Assembly (NCBI GenBank): GCA_964641415.1 | Contig: CAZXMW010000024.1 | Coordinates: forward strand, 1-49,194 | Origin: JAHECW01 sp964641415 | Lineage (GTDB): Bacteria > Acidobacteriota > Thermoanaerobaculia > Thermoanaerobaculales > Sulfomarinibacteraceae | Reading direction: 5' to 3' | DNA: 49,194 nt | Shown here: positions 18,627 through 28,336 of the stretch, one piece after another | Numbering within the stretch: the first letter of the stretch is position 1 | Layout: the number at the start of each line of letters is the position of its first letter | Position numbers and translations under genes: made by a program | The notes under the pieces: model-generated | Database searches by the model: none | What the model was told of the DNA's origin: nothing | Seen by the model: only the letters and a program-made list of their open reading frames with translations

Positions 18627-19786
18627 GCCCGGTCCTCGCCGAGCCCCATGCCGAGGGACCTGTATACGTCGAAGAGGACCTTCTCCATTTCGCCCCAGTT
18701 CCACCGCTCGCGGACCGCCCGAAGCCCGGCCTCTCCCATCCGCCGCCGGCGCTCGGGATCATGGAGTAGCTCGAGAACGCAGCGCGCCAGTTCGTCAGGT
18801 TGGGTCGAGTCGTACAGCACGCCCGCGCCGGAGTCGTTAATATACCGCGCGATGGAGGGCAGATCAGCCGCAACCATCGGCAGCCCGCACGCCATGTACT
18901 CAAAAACCTTGATCGGGATGTTCCTCTTGTGTTTTTCCTCCGGCTGCCACGGCACGAGCCCAATCAGGCTGCTCTTCATTGAGTAGGCGATCTCAAGATG
19001 CGGCAACCAATCCACGATCTCCAGGTTCCCAGCGACCCCGGCGTCCTCAGCCCTCTGGCGCGCAATCTTTCGAAGGGTCCGGTCTCGCAACCCGACAATG
19101 CGAAGCAGGATCCCCGGCTCGGCCGCTTGCAGCATCGGCAAGGCATCAATCATATGGAAGAGGCCGCGAGCCGGGCTTACTGTGCCCTGGTAGATGATCG
19201 GCAACCTATCCGCATACCTGGCTCGCTCTTCCTGGAGCTGGTGTGCGTCCGCCTCGAAGACCTCGAGTGGCGGGTAGTTGAAGACCGTTGTCGCCGGCAC
19301 GCCTGTCGGCTCGAACGACCGGCGCGTCGGATCGTCCGCAGCGATGATGTGATCGCAACCTTTTGCAAGCCCTTTCTCCATGGCATTGACCAAACGCGCG
19401 ACGGCCGTGCGCATCAGCCGTGGAATGCCTGGCCGCATCAGAAATTGCTCGGGGTAGGCCTCGTGGGAATCGAAGATCAGCCTCGCCCCCGTGAAGAGCT
19501 TGAGTAGCGGTACGGCAAGAACCAGATCGAGATCGTGGAAGTGGCAGATGTCCGCCGCCTGCCTCCGGGCCGCCAGAGTCGCCTCTACCAGGCTCAAGAG
19601 GCGGCCCAGCGGGCTTCGCCTCCTCGGGATCGGGACGTATTGAATGGACGGAGGCCACTGCAGCTCCTCACCGTCATCCGGCGCGATGACAGCTACGCCC
19701 ATCCGCTTGGCGAGGCTCAACGCCTGTTTGAAGTAGATCCGGTCGTCCTGGGCGCCGTGCCGGGTCGTCACTACAGCAACCTTCAT
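18623..19786 (-). CDS. Glycosyltransferase, GT4 family
   Basis: A 387-residue GT-B glycosyltransferase. The N-terminus MKVAVVTTRHGAQDDRIYF and CHFHDLD, the central IIYQGTVSPARG and the C-terminal IPIKVFEYMACGLPMV (sugar-nucleotide binding region) are typical of GT4. The start is ATG 19786, overlapping the previous GT4 stop (ATGA); an open frame further upstream is inside the neighbour and not used. Likely adds one sugar to the lipid-linked repeat unit. Linkage and donor cannot be assigned. Confidence 0.9.
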   Translation of the reverse strand: MKVAVVTTRHGAQDDRIYFKQALSLAKRMGVAVIAPDDGEELQWPPSIQYVPIPRRRSPLGRLLSLVEATLAARRQAADICHFHDLDLVLAVPLLKLFTGARLIFDSHEAYPEQFLMRPGIPRLMRTAVARLVNAMEKGLAKGCDHIIAADDPTRRSFEPTGVPATTVFNYPPLEVFEADAHQLQEERARYADRLPIIYQGTVSPARGLFHMIDALPMLQAAEPGILLRIVGLRDRTLRKIARQRAEDAGVAGNLEIVDWLPHLEIAYSMKSSLIGLVPWQPEEKHKRNIPIKVFEYMACGLPMVAADLPSIARYINDSGAGVLYDSTQPDELARCVLELLHDPERRRRMGEAGLRAVRERWNWGEMEKVLFDVYRSLGMGLGEDRA

Positions 19787-20940
19787 GCTTGGTAGGCCCT
19801 CACCAACTCCTCCATCCACGCGGTCACTCGCCTCGCCCGCTCGTTGATGTCGAAGCGTCTCGCTTTCTTCAGGCACGCCTCCGACATTCGCCGCCTGCGC
19901 TCGGGGTCATCCTTCAGAGCCTCGATCGCGGCACGGATCTCTCCTACGTTCGAGGGGTCGACGCGGATCGCCACTTGGTCATCGACGATGTCGTCCATGT
20001 GGCACCCTTTGCTGGTCACTATCGGAAGGCCACAGGCTATCGCTTCGATCACCGCGTTGCACGAGCCCTCACTCAGGGTCGGGAGGACGAATACATCTGC
20101 ACAGGCCAGTAGTTCCGGAACCTCGCGATGGGCACACGGGCCTTTCCGAACAACACAGGCATGATCGATCTTCTGCGTGCCAGCGCCGGCAAGGATGCAC
20201 TGGACGCCCTGAATCTGCTGTGCGGCTGCCACCATCCGCATCGGGCCCTTACGTTCTTCGTTGGCTCCAACAAAGGCGATGGTGAACTTCGATTCGTCTA
20301 TGCCGTGTTGCCTCCGCATCGCCTCAGCATCGCGTGCATACATGAGGCGAAGGTCAACACCGTTGAGCTCGACACGAACCCTCTCAGGTGAAATACCGAG
20401 AACCCTCACGAGGCCCTCACCGTTCGGCGTCGAGTTCGCCAGAAAGAACCCCTGGTTGGCGAAATGCTCCCGGGCATGGGCCTCACCGTGAGCCGTCAGG
20501 GTCCAAAAGTGGTCTTCGCCTACTCCTATGACGGACGGGCGGGAAAGCACGCGACCAACCGTCAATGCGGCATAGCCGGCCTGATACAGAAAGTGCCCGT
20601 ACAAAAGCTCTGGCTCTTGCGGCAGCCTACGAACACCCGAGGCCGCCGCGACGTTGAAGGTTCGCTGCGTCCACCGGCCCGTGTGCGTGAAACCAAGGTC
20701 CCTCGAAGAGAATGAGATGTACCTCGGCCGCAATACCCGGACCGGGTGGCCCACGCCTGCGTCTTCAACCGAACTCACCGGCGGGTAAGGCCCATACCGC
20801 CCGTCGAACACGCTGCACGGGCGGATCACCGAGCAGTTGTTGCCCTGCCTCGCCATTGCCCAGACGAACTGCTGGACAAAGGTCCCCTCGAACGGCCTGG
20901 CCTGCGAGGGGTAGTTCCCGGTAATGAAGGCGATACGCAA
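19783..20940 (-). CDS. Glycosyltransferase, GT4 family
   Basis: The 385-residue GT-B protein opens with MRIAFITGNYPSQARPFEGT and carries an E-x7-E motif in SEGSCNAVIEAIACG, the hallmark of retaining GT4 enzymes, near residues 300-315. VGANEERKG is the typical inter-domain donor-site segment. TTG start at 20940, 21 bases after the asnB stop; it overlaps the next GT4 by ATGA. Substrate unknown. Confidence 0.9.
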   Translation of the reverse strand: MRIAFITGNYPSQARPFEGTFVQQFVWAMARQGNNCSVIRPCSVFDGRYGPYPPVSSVEDAGVGHPVRVLRPRYISFSSRDLGFTHTGRWTQRTFNVAAASGVRRLPQEPELLYGHFLYQAGYAALTVGRVLSRPSVIGVGEDHFWTLTAHGEAHAREHFANQGFFLANSTPNGEGLVRVLGISPERVRVELNGVDLRLMYARDAEAMRRQHGIDESKFTIAFVGANEERKGPMRMVAAAQQIQGVQCILAGAGTQKIDHACVVRKGPCAHREVPELLACADVFVLPTLSEGSCNAVIEAIACGLPIVTSKGCHMDDIVDDQVAIRVDPSNVGEIRAAIEALKDDPERRRRMSEACLKKARRFDINERARRVTAWMEELVRAYQA

Positions 20941-20961
20941 GGGTGTTGACTCAGCGCCGCA

Positions 20962-22884
20962 TCAAGCGGCTGCGAATGTCTCTTTCCAACTGAGATAGGA
21001 AATGGCGCTGCAAAGAAGGCGCTCGTCGAGCTGCTCCGAGTCGAACTTTTTCTCGATGGCGTTGGTGTCGAGAATCGGGTCGCCGGCGTGGCGGCGTAGT
21101 AAGGGAAGAAACAGCGCCCGGTTCCTGCGGATAAGGCGCCCGGAAGGAGTCTCGTACCCCATCTTGTCGGTTCTGTTTCTCACCTCATCCGGCAGAATGC
21201 CCCGCATCGCCTGGCGAAGAAGGTACTTGGACCATCCGTCGCGATAGAGAAGGCTGGAAGGCTGACCGAGAACGAGCTCGAGCAAGCGGAAGTCCAGAAA
21301 AGGCAGCCGGGTCTCCACCGAGTGGGCCATGGACATCCGGTCTTCATGGTGGAGAAGGTGCGGAAGCTGATAGCGAAAGAGTTCACTCGCCTGAAGTGCA
21401 TGGGGGTCACGGTGCACCGAGCTGATTAGCAGATGTTCAGAATGACCGGCATAGTCGTGGTAAAAGCCCCTGTTCAGGATCGGCCGAACAAGCCTTCGCC
21501 GGCGTGCAGCACGCAGCGCAGGAAATGAGAAGTAGAGCCCATAAGCCAGTTGCTTCGTGAGCGGCATGTTGGAGTGCCGTCGCGCATTCCAAATTTCATT
21601 CAGCGCAGCGAGGCGCCCACCTGTCTTCAGCGCGAATAGGCCATCGTAGGCCCTGTAACGCTCGTAACCCAACAAAAGCTCGTCGCCACCCTGCCCGCTC
21701 AAGACGACCGGGATTCCGTGCTCGCGAATCAACCGATAAATCTGGAAGTTCGAGAAGTAGGACAAACCACCAACGGGTTGTTCCATATGCCAGATGAAGC
21801 GCGACCAGTCGCGGGCGAGGTCTGTCTGCCTCGGTTGCAGAACGATCGATCGAGCCCCGGCCTTTGTTGCTGCTGCTTCGGCGAAACCTCTCTCCGAGTA
21901 CGCCTCACCTTCAAATTCGACGTTGAATGCATCGAAGGACGACGAGTCGCCCTGCAACCGACGGTGCTCCCCGGCCACACAGACCACACTCGAGGAATCG
22001 AGCCCGCCCGACAGCGTCACCCCGACCGGGACATCCGAACGCAGCCGTAGGCGTACCGAGTCGAACAGAAGCTCACGGAACTCCTCGACCGCACGCCGCT
22101 CGGAACCGGGTTGAACCGGGTCCGGGCGCCAATACCGTACAGGTTGGATATTCCCTTGCTCCAGGTCCTGCCGGCTCAGCTCCAGGTAGTGCGAACCCGG
22201 AACCTGCCTGACGCCGGCGAAGAAGCACTCGTCTGTGTGGTTCTCGAGGCCCCACAAAAAAAAGTCTGCAAGCAAAGATTGGTTTGCCCTGGCACCCACC
22301 CAGGGCAGCCCGATGAGCTGCTTTGCCTCGGATGCGAAGGCGAAGCGACCGGGCTGTTTGGAGTAGTAGAGGGGTTTGATCCCATACCGGTCTCGCGCAC
22401 AGAACAATGAGCCATCTTCGCGATCATACACGGCAAAGGCCCACATCCCGTTGAAACGCTGGAGGCAACTCGCGCCCCACTGCGAGTACGCGTGAAGCAC
22501 AACCTCGCTGTCGGTGCTCGATCTGAAGGCGCGGCCCAACCCCTCGAGCTCGGTACGAAGCTCACGGTAGTTGTAGACCTCGCCGTTATAAACCATCCAG
22601 AAGCGACCGGAGCCATCGTGCATGGGTTGGTGACCGGCAGGGCTGAGGTCGATGATTGAAAGGCGGCGATGACCTAGTGCAGCCGCGGCGTTGTGCCGAA
22701 TGTCTCCGCGAATAAGCTGATCGCACCCAGCCGCGCCATCGTAAAGCACTCTGCCGTTGGGGTCGAAGGTAACCAAGCCGCTGTCATCTGGGCCTCGGTG
22801 CTCTGCCAGGGCGCTCATTTCCTGCACCTGCAAGCCAAGGCCGGCCGGTGAGCTTAAATCGAGAATGCCGCAGATACCGCACAT
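20962..22884 (-). CDS. asnB: Asparagine synthetase B-type amidotransferase (glutamine-hydrolysing)
   Basis: Complete two-domain enzyme of 640 residues. The N-terminal Ntn glutaminase begins MCGICGI with catalytic Cys2, followed by RHRGPDD-like EHRGPDD, GHRRLSIIDL and YNGEVYN. The PP-loop ATPase domain has SGGLDSS at 292-298. Such enzymes in polysaccharide loci (WbpS type) amidate the carboxylate of uronic acids, or make asparagine. Given a ManNAc3NAcA-like pathway and a nonulosonic-acid pathway in the same locus, sugar amidation is the likelier role. It follows the ATP-grasp gene by six bases. A second full-length paralogue is at 32654-34645. Confidence 0.93.
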   Translation of the reverse strand: MCGICGILDLSSPAGLGLQVQEMSALAEHRGPDDSGLVTFDPNGRVLYDGAAGCDQLIRGDIRHNAAAALGHRRLSIIDLSPAGHQPMHDGSGRFWMVYNGEVYNYRELRTELEGLGRAFRSSTDSEVVLHAYSQWGASCLQRFNGMWAFAVYDREDGSLFCARDRYGIKPLYYSKQPGRFAFASEAKQLIGLPWVGARANQSLLADFFLWGLENHTDECFFAGVRQVPGSHYLELSRQDLEQGNIQPVRYWRPDPVQPGSERRAVEEFRELLFDSVRLRLRSDVPVGVTLSGGLDSSSVVCVAGEHRRLQGDSSSFDAFNVEFEGEAYSERGFAEAAATKAGARSIVLQPRQTDLARDWSRFIWHMEQPVGGLSYFSNFQIYRLIREHGIPVVLSGQGGDELLLGYERYRAYDGLFALKTGGRLAALNEIWNARRHSNMPLTKQLAYGLYFSFPALRAARRRRLVRPILNRGFYHDYAGHSEHLLISSVHRDPHALQASELFRYQLPHLLHHEDRMSMAHSVETRLPFLDFRLLELVLGQPSSLLYRDGWSKYLLRQAMRGILPDEVRNRTDKMGYETPSGRLIRRNRALFLPLLRRHAGDPILDTNAIEKKFDSEQLDERLLCSAISYLSWKETFAAA

Positions 22885-22890
22885 AGCAGC

Positions 22891-24093
22891 TTACGCGGGC
22901 CTCTCATGATCCGGACGAACACCACCGCCATCTTGCTCGCAGATTCGCTTCAGCATCATCCGCACGCGGAGGTTCGCGCAAGCATTATGGTAGAAATAGC
23001 CTGAATCAAAGGACCACTCCCCACTGATTGAATCGTGCACCCACCGGCCAGCGTGTCTGTTGAGATTGTCCTCGCATTCGATAGCCCCGATTATCGGCTG
23101 CAGCTCATTGACCAGAAAAGGGGCATCGCCGCGCCCGGTGGTGTTCTCGAACATATCCACGGACATGCTCGTGAAACCACCGGCATCGGTCACCTGCTTC
23201 GCGAAGTCGAGCATCCCGGGCAACGGCCCTGCCCAGCCGATGTCGCCGGAGCCACTTGCGAAGTCTTCAGCCCGCACCTTGCGGCGGCACATGAAGTCAT
23301 CGCCGATCCGGACGACGCGCCACTCATAGTCGTGGGGCACATGCTCCTGAAACAGGATGCTCCCCCGCTCTTTCTGTCTGGCATCGGCCGAGCGGCCGAC
23401 GATTCCGCGGGAGAACGCCTGGCCAACCAGGCGTTCCGCCGCCCTTTGGTCGCTGAGAATGAAGACACCGCTCGACGCGGCGCCGCCGTCTGTCTTGGAG
23501 ACCACCGGATAGGCCGTCTCGCGGCAGAACCCCATCGCCTCGTCGCGGTCGGCGAAGACCCAGGTCCGCGGGTGAGGCACACTGTGGGCGACCAACCAGT
23601 TGTGCATCCGCCGCTTGCTCTCCCACAGGTAGAGCTCGTCGAACCGCGGGCAGACGCGTTTCTCCAAATCGTGGGACACGACCCAGAGACGCTCGTCGAA
23701 CAGACGCCGCCACTCGGCGAGGAGGATCGGCGGCGTGGCAAGGAAGGCGTCGCAGCCAGACTCCACGACCCGCCTGACCCAGTTGCTCGCCATGAGGTCG
23801 ATGACCCGATACGAAACCTCGAGCTCGCGACACGCCGCCACGTTGAAGACGAAGGTGTAGCTGTTGTCGAAGAAGATCCCGAGGCGCACCGGGTGTCGCG
23901 ATTCGTAGTCGGACACCAAGGGAATCGGCCCCCCAAACCGCGTCTCGGCCTCGCGGCGGAGCTGCTCGACGCGGTAGTCGGCATACGGGACCCGCTTCTT
24001 GAGTGCCCGCTTCACGGCGCCCGGGATGAATCGCCGTAAGCGATCGTTGTGAAACAGGTCAGAGCCGAGGAGCTGCTTCATCATCGTTGTCAT
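22891..24093 (-). CDS. ATP-grasp ligase (RimK-like)
   Basis: A 400-residue protein with a C-terminal ATP-grasp module: YPVVSKTDGGAASSGVF (ATP loop), FQEHVPHDYEWRVVRIG, the basic CRRKVRAE segment, and the metal-binding FLVNELQPIIG. RimK- and glutathione-synthetase-like members join amino acids to a carboxylate through an acyl phosphate. It overlaps the upstream CapA gene (ATGA) and is followed six bases later by asnB, so it lies inside a stretch rich in amide-forming enzymes. The N-terminal 170 residues resemble no family I know. The product may be an amide-linked sugar modification, but the substrate is unknown. Confidence 0.85.
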   Translation of the reverse strand: MTTMMKQLLGSDLFHNDRLRRFIPGAVKRALKKRVPYADYRVEQLRREAETRFGGPIPLVSDYESRHPVRLGIFFDNSYTFVFNVAACRELEVSYRVIDLMASNWVRRVVESGCDAFLATPPILLAEWRRLFDERLWVVSHDLEKRVCPRFDELYLWESKRRMHNWLVAHSVPHPRTWVFADRDEAMGFCRETAYPVVSKTDGGAASSGVFILSDQRAAERLVGQAFSRGIVGRSADARQKERGSILFQEHVPHDYEWRVVRIGDDFMCRRKVRAEDFASGSGDIGWAGPLPGMLDFAKQVTDAGGFTSMSVDMFENTTGRGDAPFLVNELQPIIGAIECEDNLNRHAGRWVHDSISGEWSFDSGYFYHNACANLRVRMMLKRICEQDGGGVRPDHERPA

Positions 24094-25298
24094 CGCTTGG
24101 CCGGCGTGTCAGCTCGCGTCTTGCCGGAATCGTCGAGAATGGTCTCGAGGGCTTCTCGATGGCCCTCGCATCGGACGAGGTTGAGCAGGGCCATGCGGTG
24201 GCGAGCCCGAAGCGGCGCGAACCTGATTCCCAGGCGGTCTGCGGCCCTCCGCAGCAAGCCAGTACCGGGCAGGTCACCGAGAATTTGCTGGTAGTACGAG
24301 TTCGCGCGCTTCGCACAGTATTCGCGCCACTGTGCCTCTAGCCGAGCCGGATCCGAGGCGACGGCACTGCGCGTCTCGATCTCACGGATGAGCTGCCTCG
24401 CGTCGCCCTCCCGGAGGGCCTCGACCCCAACACCCGACGACCCGCGACCGTACGGATAGAGACGATGACCGACGACGCCGGCTCCAGATAGTGTTACTTC
24501 AACAAGAAAGCCCTGAAACCACTCGGGGCCGGGCTCCGGGCGCCAGTCGAAGACGAAATTCCCCTGGCCGTACACAATGAGAGAACCGCTGTAATGCTCC
24601 AGCGCCCCGACACAGTGGGAATGTTGGCAGACAACGACCGAGGCGCCGATCTCAACCAGGAACCGGCAGTACCGTTGAAGCCGCGGCGTCGGGAGCGGAT
24701 GCATCGAGGGACCCGCGTGAACCAGCGCCACCAAGAGATCCCACGGCCCCTCCTGGCTTCGAAGTTGCCGGTGGACCTCGAGCGCATCCATCGGCGCCGC
24801 CCCCGGGGTCGTCCTGCCGGCGATGGAGAACTCGTGATGGGTCACCCCCAGGAGCCCTACCCGGAGGCCGCCAACCTGCTGGACGTGGATCCTCTGAGCG
24901 GACTTGAGGTCAGGGCCCGCCCCGAAGTGGGCGACGCCGTGCTCGCGGCAGACCTGGCTCGTGGCGGCTAGACCTGAGGGCCCGTGGTCCATGATGTGGT
25001 TGTTCGCCAGCGTCACTGCGTGGACCCCGGCAGCGGGCAGCACTGCCGCCGCGGCTCGCCGCGCCCCGATGACAGGGCCGATCTTTGCCATCGGGGCCGG
25101 CGTGTCGATAAGCGGGCATTCCAGGTTGACAACGCATAGATCCGCGCCGCGCATGACAGGAAGCAGATCCCTGAAGACGGCCTCAGCGTCGCCTCTGACG
25201 CATGGCCCTTCGTTGGCGTTGATCGGGCACACATCGCCACCGATCACGAGTCGAATCGCGGCGCTGGATTTCACGTCTTCCTCTTGACTCTGCGACAT
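24090..25298 (-). CDS. CapA/PgsA-family metallophosphatase-like protein
   Basis: The 402-residue product has the CapA family motifs: GGDVCPINAN (metal-binding Asp), NLECPLID, SLANNHIMDHG-like TLANNHIMDHG, VALVHAG, CQHSHCVG and YGQGNFVFDW. CapA/PgsA proteins belong to the calcineurin-like superfamily and take part in poly-gamma-glutamate capsule synthesis; other members have unknown roles in polysaccharide loci. No signal peptide or membrane anchor is visible, unlike PgsA, so it is probably cytoplasmic. It directly follows an asparagine-synthase-like gene and overlaps the ATP-grasp gene; the same pair order recurs at 28337-31121. Confidence 0.88.
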   Translation of the reverse strand: MSQSQEEDVKSSAAIRLVIGGDVCPINANEGPCVRGDAEAVFRDLLPVMRGADLCVVNLECPLIDTPAPMAKIGPVIGARRAAAAVLPAAGVHAVTLANNHIMDHGPSGLAATSQVCREHGVAHFGAGPDLKSAQRIHVQQVGGLRVGLLGVTHHEFSIAGRTTPGAAPMDALEVHRQLRSQEGPWDLLVALVHAGPSMHPLPTPRLQRYCRFLVEIGASVVVCQHSHCVGALEHYSGSLIVYGQGNFVFDWRPEPGPEWFQGFLVEVTLSGAGVVGHRLYPYGRGSSGVGVEALREGDARQLIREIETRSAVASDPARLEAQWREYCAKRANSYYQQILGDLPGTGLLRRAADRLGIRFAPLRARHRMALLNLVRCEGHREALETILDDSGKTRADTPAKR

Positions 25299-25307
25299 GC
25301 CACTCGC

Positions 25308-26780
25308 TCAGTCCGAGCCGGTCGTTCTCGTAGCGTCCAAGTTGTCGATCCGGTGACGATTCCGATACAGATACTCTGCGATATAGAGCGTGCGGTCGCG
25401 GCTGACAGGCTCCTTCAGCAGGTACTCGATGTCGATCGGAAGGCCCATCTCCTTCAGGTTCTCGATCTGCGCCGAGAACCGCTCGCGAAACCTCGCAGGC
25501 AGGCCGGCGGCAGGGCGGCTACTGAGACTTGCCTTGAGGCGATTCCTCGCAAGCCGAGCGCTGATCGGCACCAGGGAGGCAACAAGGTCACGCAGCTTCC
25601 GATGACGCGGAATCGACGAGAATCCGTAGCCGTAGGAGGACGGCAGCGCCGCGATCCTGGCATCGAGCCGGCGGATGATCTCCGCCTCGAACTCGCCGCG
25701 CGGGCCGATGAAGGGCGTCGCCGCGAGCGCGGCCTCGCTGACCGTGGGCTCGGCGAACGGCATCATGGAGGGGGCCACGCGGTTCTCGGCAGCGAGCCGC
25801 ACCCCCCCAAAATATGGCAGCCAAACCTCTCGATACCACCTCCTCGCCACATGGCGGTCGACCCACTCCAGCGTGCCCAAGTCGAGGATCTCACCGTACT
25901 TGCACGCCATGCGACTTTCGAACTTCCGCCGGGCTTCGTCGCTCACGAACGCGTCTCGCATCCTCGGACCCGCCACGTACTGCCAGAACCAGTGCCCAAA
26001 GCGGAACCTATACGGCGGCAACCGCTCGCGGTTCCGGTACAGCTCGCCGCCCAACCCATTCAGATTCAGGGCAGCATCGCCGACGCACTCACGGTGGACG
26101 CGTGCAGTGTGAACATCGTTGAAGCTGCCCATACTATCGTTGGTGCGGCCATCGTAGTACGTGATCGCGTCGTCGATGTTGAGCTCCAACTCGGAATCGG
26201 AGAGCTCCGTCCACTTACGAACTTCCACTAAGCGTAGATCAAGCCCTGCGCGATCTGCGATCAGCTGCGCGAGCTTGCCCTCCACCAGATGAGCTTCACT
26301 CTTGAAAGTGAAGGGTTGAACAGCAATTCCCGCGTCAAGAGCCAGTGATAACATCAGCCGACTGTCGAAGCCGCCCGAGAGGCCCATGCTCACGCCCCGG
26401 TCGCCGCAAACTCGGCGGATGGACATGAAGGCACAACGGAGTGTCTTCAACTGGAGCTCGACACAGCCCTTGTAATCACGGGCAATGAGCCTCTCGCCTG
26501 CCGCTGATTTTCTTGGACCCCGGCCCGCCTCTTCAGTGCGGAAGCCAACCCTGCGTGCGTTCGACGAGGGTAACTGCTGCCCGGCCCGCTCCCCCGTGCC
26601 AGCTACCCCGCCAACCACGAGCTGCTCGCAGAGCGTCTCAGAGCCGAATTTATTAGAGCCAGTCGAGAAACCGGGGGGCGCCCACCCAAGAGGCGGTGGG
26701 CCTTCACCAGCCGGGGTATCTTCAATCCCTGAAGAGATGCTCGCCCGGAGGTTGGAATCATTCGTTGATTTCAAAGTCAT
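25308..26780 (-). CDS. Asparagine synthase-like PP-loop protein without glutaminase domain
   Basis: The 490-residue product carries the PP-loop SGGFDSR at 135-140, typical of asparagine synthase-type ATP pyrophosphatases that adenylate a carboxylate before amide formation. It lacks the N-terminal MCGI glutaminase; the first 100 residues are low-complexity. So it must use free ammonia, an amine, or a partner, or be a lactam/amide synthetase. It is nine bases upstream of a CapA gene, an arrangement repeated by the pair at 28337-31121. Substrate unknown. Confidence 0.85.
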   Translation of the reverse strand: MTLKSTNDSNLRASISSGIEDTPAGEGPPPLGWAPPGFSTGSNKFGSETLCEQLVVGGVAGTGERAGQQLPSSNARRVGFRTEEAGRGPRKSAAGERLIARDYKGCVELQLKTLRCAFMSIRRVCGDRGVSMGLSGGFDSRLMLSLALDAGIAVQPFTFKSEAHLVEGKLAQLIADRAGLDLRLVEVRKWTELSDSELELNIDDAITYYDGRTNDSMGSFNDVHTARVHRECVGDAALNLNGLGGELYRNRERLPPYRFRFGHWFWQYVAGPRMRDAFVSDEARRKFESRMACKYGEILDLGTLEWVDRHVARRWYREVWLPYFGGVRLAAENRVAPSMMPFAEPTVSEAALAATPFIGPRGEFEAEIIRRLDARIAALPSSYGYGFSSIPRHRKLRDLVASLVPISARLARNRLKASLSSRPAAGLPARFRERFSAQIENLKEMGLPIDIEYLLKEPVSRDRTLYIAEYLYRNRHRIDNLDATRTTGSD

Positions 26781-26788
26781 CTACCCAG

Positions 26789-28003
26789 TTACTGAACCAA
26801 TGCGCCAACAAGCTCGACTAGTTTTTCGGCCTGCGCCTTGCGGGTAAAGCGAGCAACAAACTCTTTCTTCGATGTGTTAACTGGCGGGCGACCAGAAACC
26901 CGCCAGGCTGTCAGAAGGTTTTCTAGGAACTCTGCAATTTCAAGCACATCGCTACTCGCAATTCCAATTCCGGATTCCTGAATGAAGTCGTCAAGCTCAT
27001 CACCTGTTGCGGGAATGCTCAGCACCGGGCGCCCGATCATCGCGTACTCAAAAACCTTCGACGTGATGATCCCGCGCCCGCCGGGGGAAGCCAGACTGAG
27101 AAGAACACCGGCTTCGACTTGTTTCTGAAGAGCTTCCCTGTGGCTTACCCTGCCTGGAAATAACAGCATCTCGGAGCCAACCCAGTCTTCGGCACGAACG
27201 GATGCCGGGTCACCAACGCCAAAAACCTTGACCTTCACACCTCGCAGGTCCCCACCCCGGCTCGCCAGTGCGGACAGCGCCTGCATCAGAAGGCCTATGT
27301 CCCGGCCGTAGCCGCCGCTGCCGCAGTACGTAATATGAAACTCGTCGAGGTGCTGAGGGCGATCGAATTCCGCTAACTGCGAGAGTTCGAAGCCATTGTA
27401 GATCACGGACACCGGGGATTTCAGCGCATACTGATGCTGAAGCATCCGCGCCAGTTCCTTGGAGACGGTAATGACGTGTTCAGCGCCTTGGCAAGCCTTC
27501 GCCACCGAACTTGAAGCTCTGCGGGTCAACCATGCCCTTCGATTCCGGTCAAACTGGTCAGGAAGATCCCTGAGATCGGCAACCCACGGAATCCCGTGCC
27601 GGCGGGCCAATCGGTTCACGAGCCTCAGCGACCCAAGGGGCCGGTACGTCGTCAGAAGCAGGTCGAACCGACGCTCCTGCAGAAGGCGCTCTGCCGCCCG
27701 AGAGACAGCGAAGTTATCCATCGGATTGTACTCCCATTCCGGGAACAGGCGCCTCGCGATGACGGTCTCGGCACGCCGCTGAAACTGCGTCCGCCGGATT
27801 GGCGGCACGTGGATAGCTTCGAATCCGCAATTGGGGTCTAGATAGCGCGCCCCTTCAAACTCAGATTCGTTGGGGGCAAGGGCAAGAACCGTGACACGAT
27901 TCCCGCTCTCGTCCAAGTAACGGGCAAACGACTCGAACCTCCGCGTGGCGGTGGCCGAGTTCGGGTACGAATTGGTTCGAATGGCGAGGATTCTCCGTGC
28001 CAT
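26789..28003 (-). CDS. Glycosyltransferase, GT4-like
   Basis: A 404-residue GT-B protein. RFESFARYLDESGNRV near the N-terminus, PWVADLRDLPDQF and the C-terminal GIITSKVFEYAMIGRPVL segment match GT4-like enzymes of surface glycans, although the canonical E-x7-E is not exact. It lies between two asparagine-synthase-like/CapA pairs, eight bases before the second pair, and downstream of the only gap above 300 bases in the minus-strand run. Donor and linkage unknown. Confidence 0.88.
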   Translation of the reverse strand: MARRILAIRTNSYPNSATATRRFESFARYLDESGNRVTVLALAPNESEFEGARYLDPNCGFEAIHVPPIRRTQFQRRAETVIARRLFPEWEYNPMDNFAVSRAAERLLQERRFDLLLTTYRPLGSLRLVNRLARRHGIPWVADLRDLPDQFDRNRRAWLTRRASSSVAKACQGAEHVITVSKELARMLQHQYALKSPVSVIYNGFELSQLAEFDRPQHLDEFHITYCGSGGYGRDIGLLMQALSALASRGGDLRGVKVKVFGVGDPASVRAEDWVGSEMLLFPGRVSHREALQKQVEAGVLLSLASPGGRGIITSKVFEYAMIGRPVLSIPATGDELDDFIQESGIGIASSDVLEIAEFLENLLTAWRVSGRPPVNTSKKEFVARFTRKAQAEKLVELVGALVQ

Positions 28004-28336
28004 GATCTCCTACCGGAACGACCGAACGCACGCGAGCCCCACAGGAGCATCGCCCGCGGCAACCAACCTGCTGCCCCCCCATCCGCTCTCGGTCTTCATC
28101 GTAAAGATATTGTCATCTTGCAGACGCCTAACGCAGCCAACCGGGGGAATCATAACTCCCGCCAAAGTTGCACCCCTCCAAGCGAAGAACCTGCGTCCCC
28201 GGCCCCACACGAGTATCGGCGGCCCCAATGGGAACTTGCCTCCGATGAAATCGGCCTGGCTTGATTCCTTTGAGACCGGGGCGAACGAAGGCGCCGGGCG
28301 GCCTGCAGCCTACTAGCTCAGGGCGAACTGCGGGTT
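28004..28336. other. Intergenic gap in the minus-strand run
   Basis: This is the only gap above 300 bases between 6251 and 46786. Minus-strand frames through it give short peptides I cannot match to any family. It could be a decayed gene, since it directly follows a frameshifted one, or an internal promoter region for the GT4 gene; no promoter motif convinces me. I see no hairpin terminator. Confidence 0.4.
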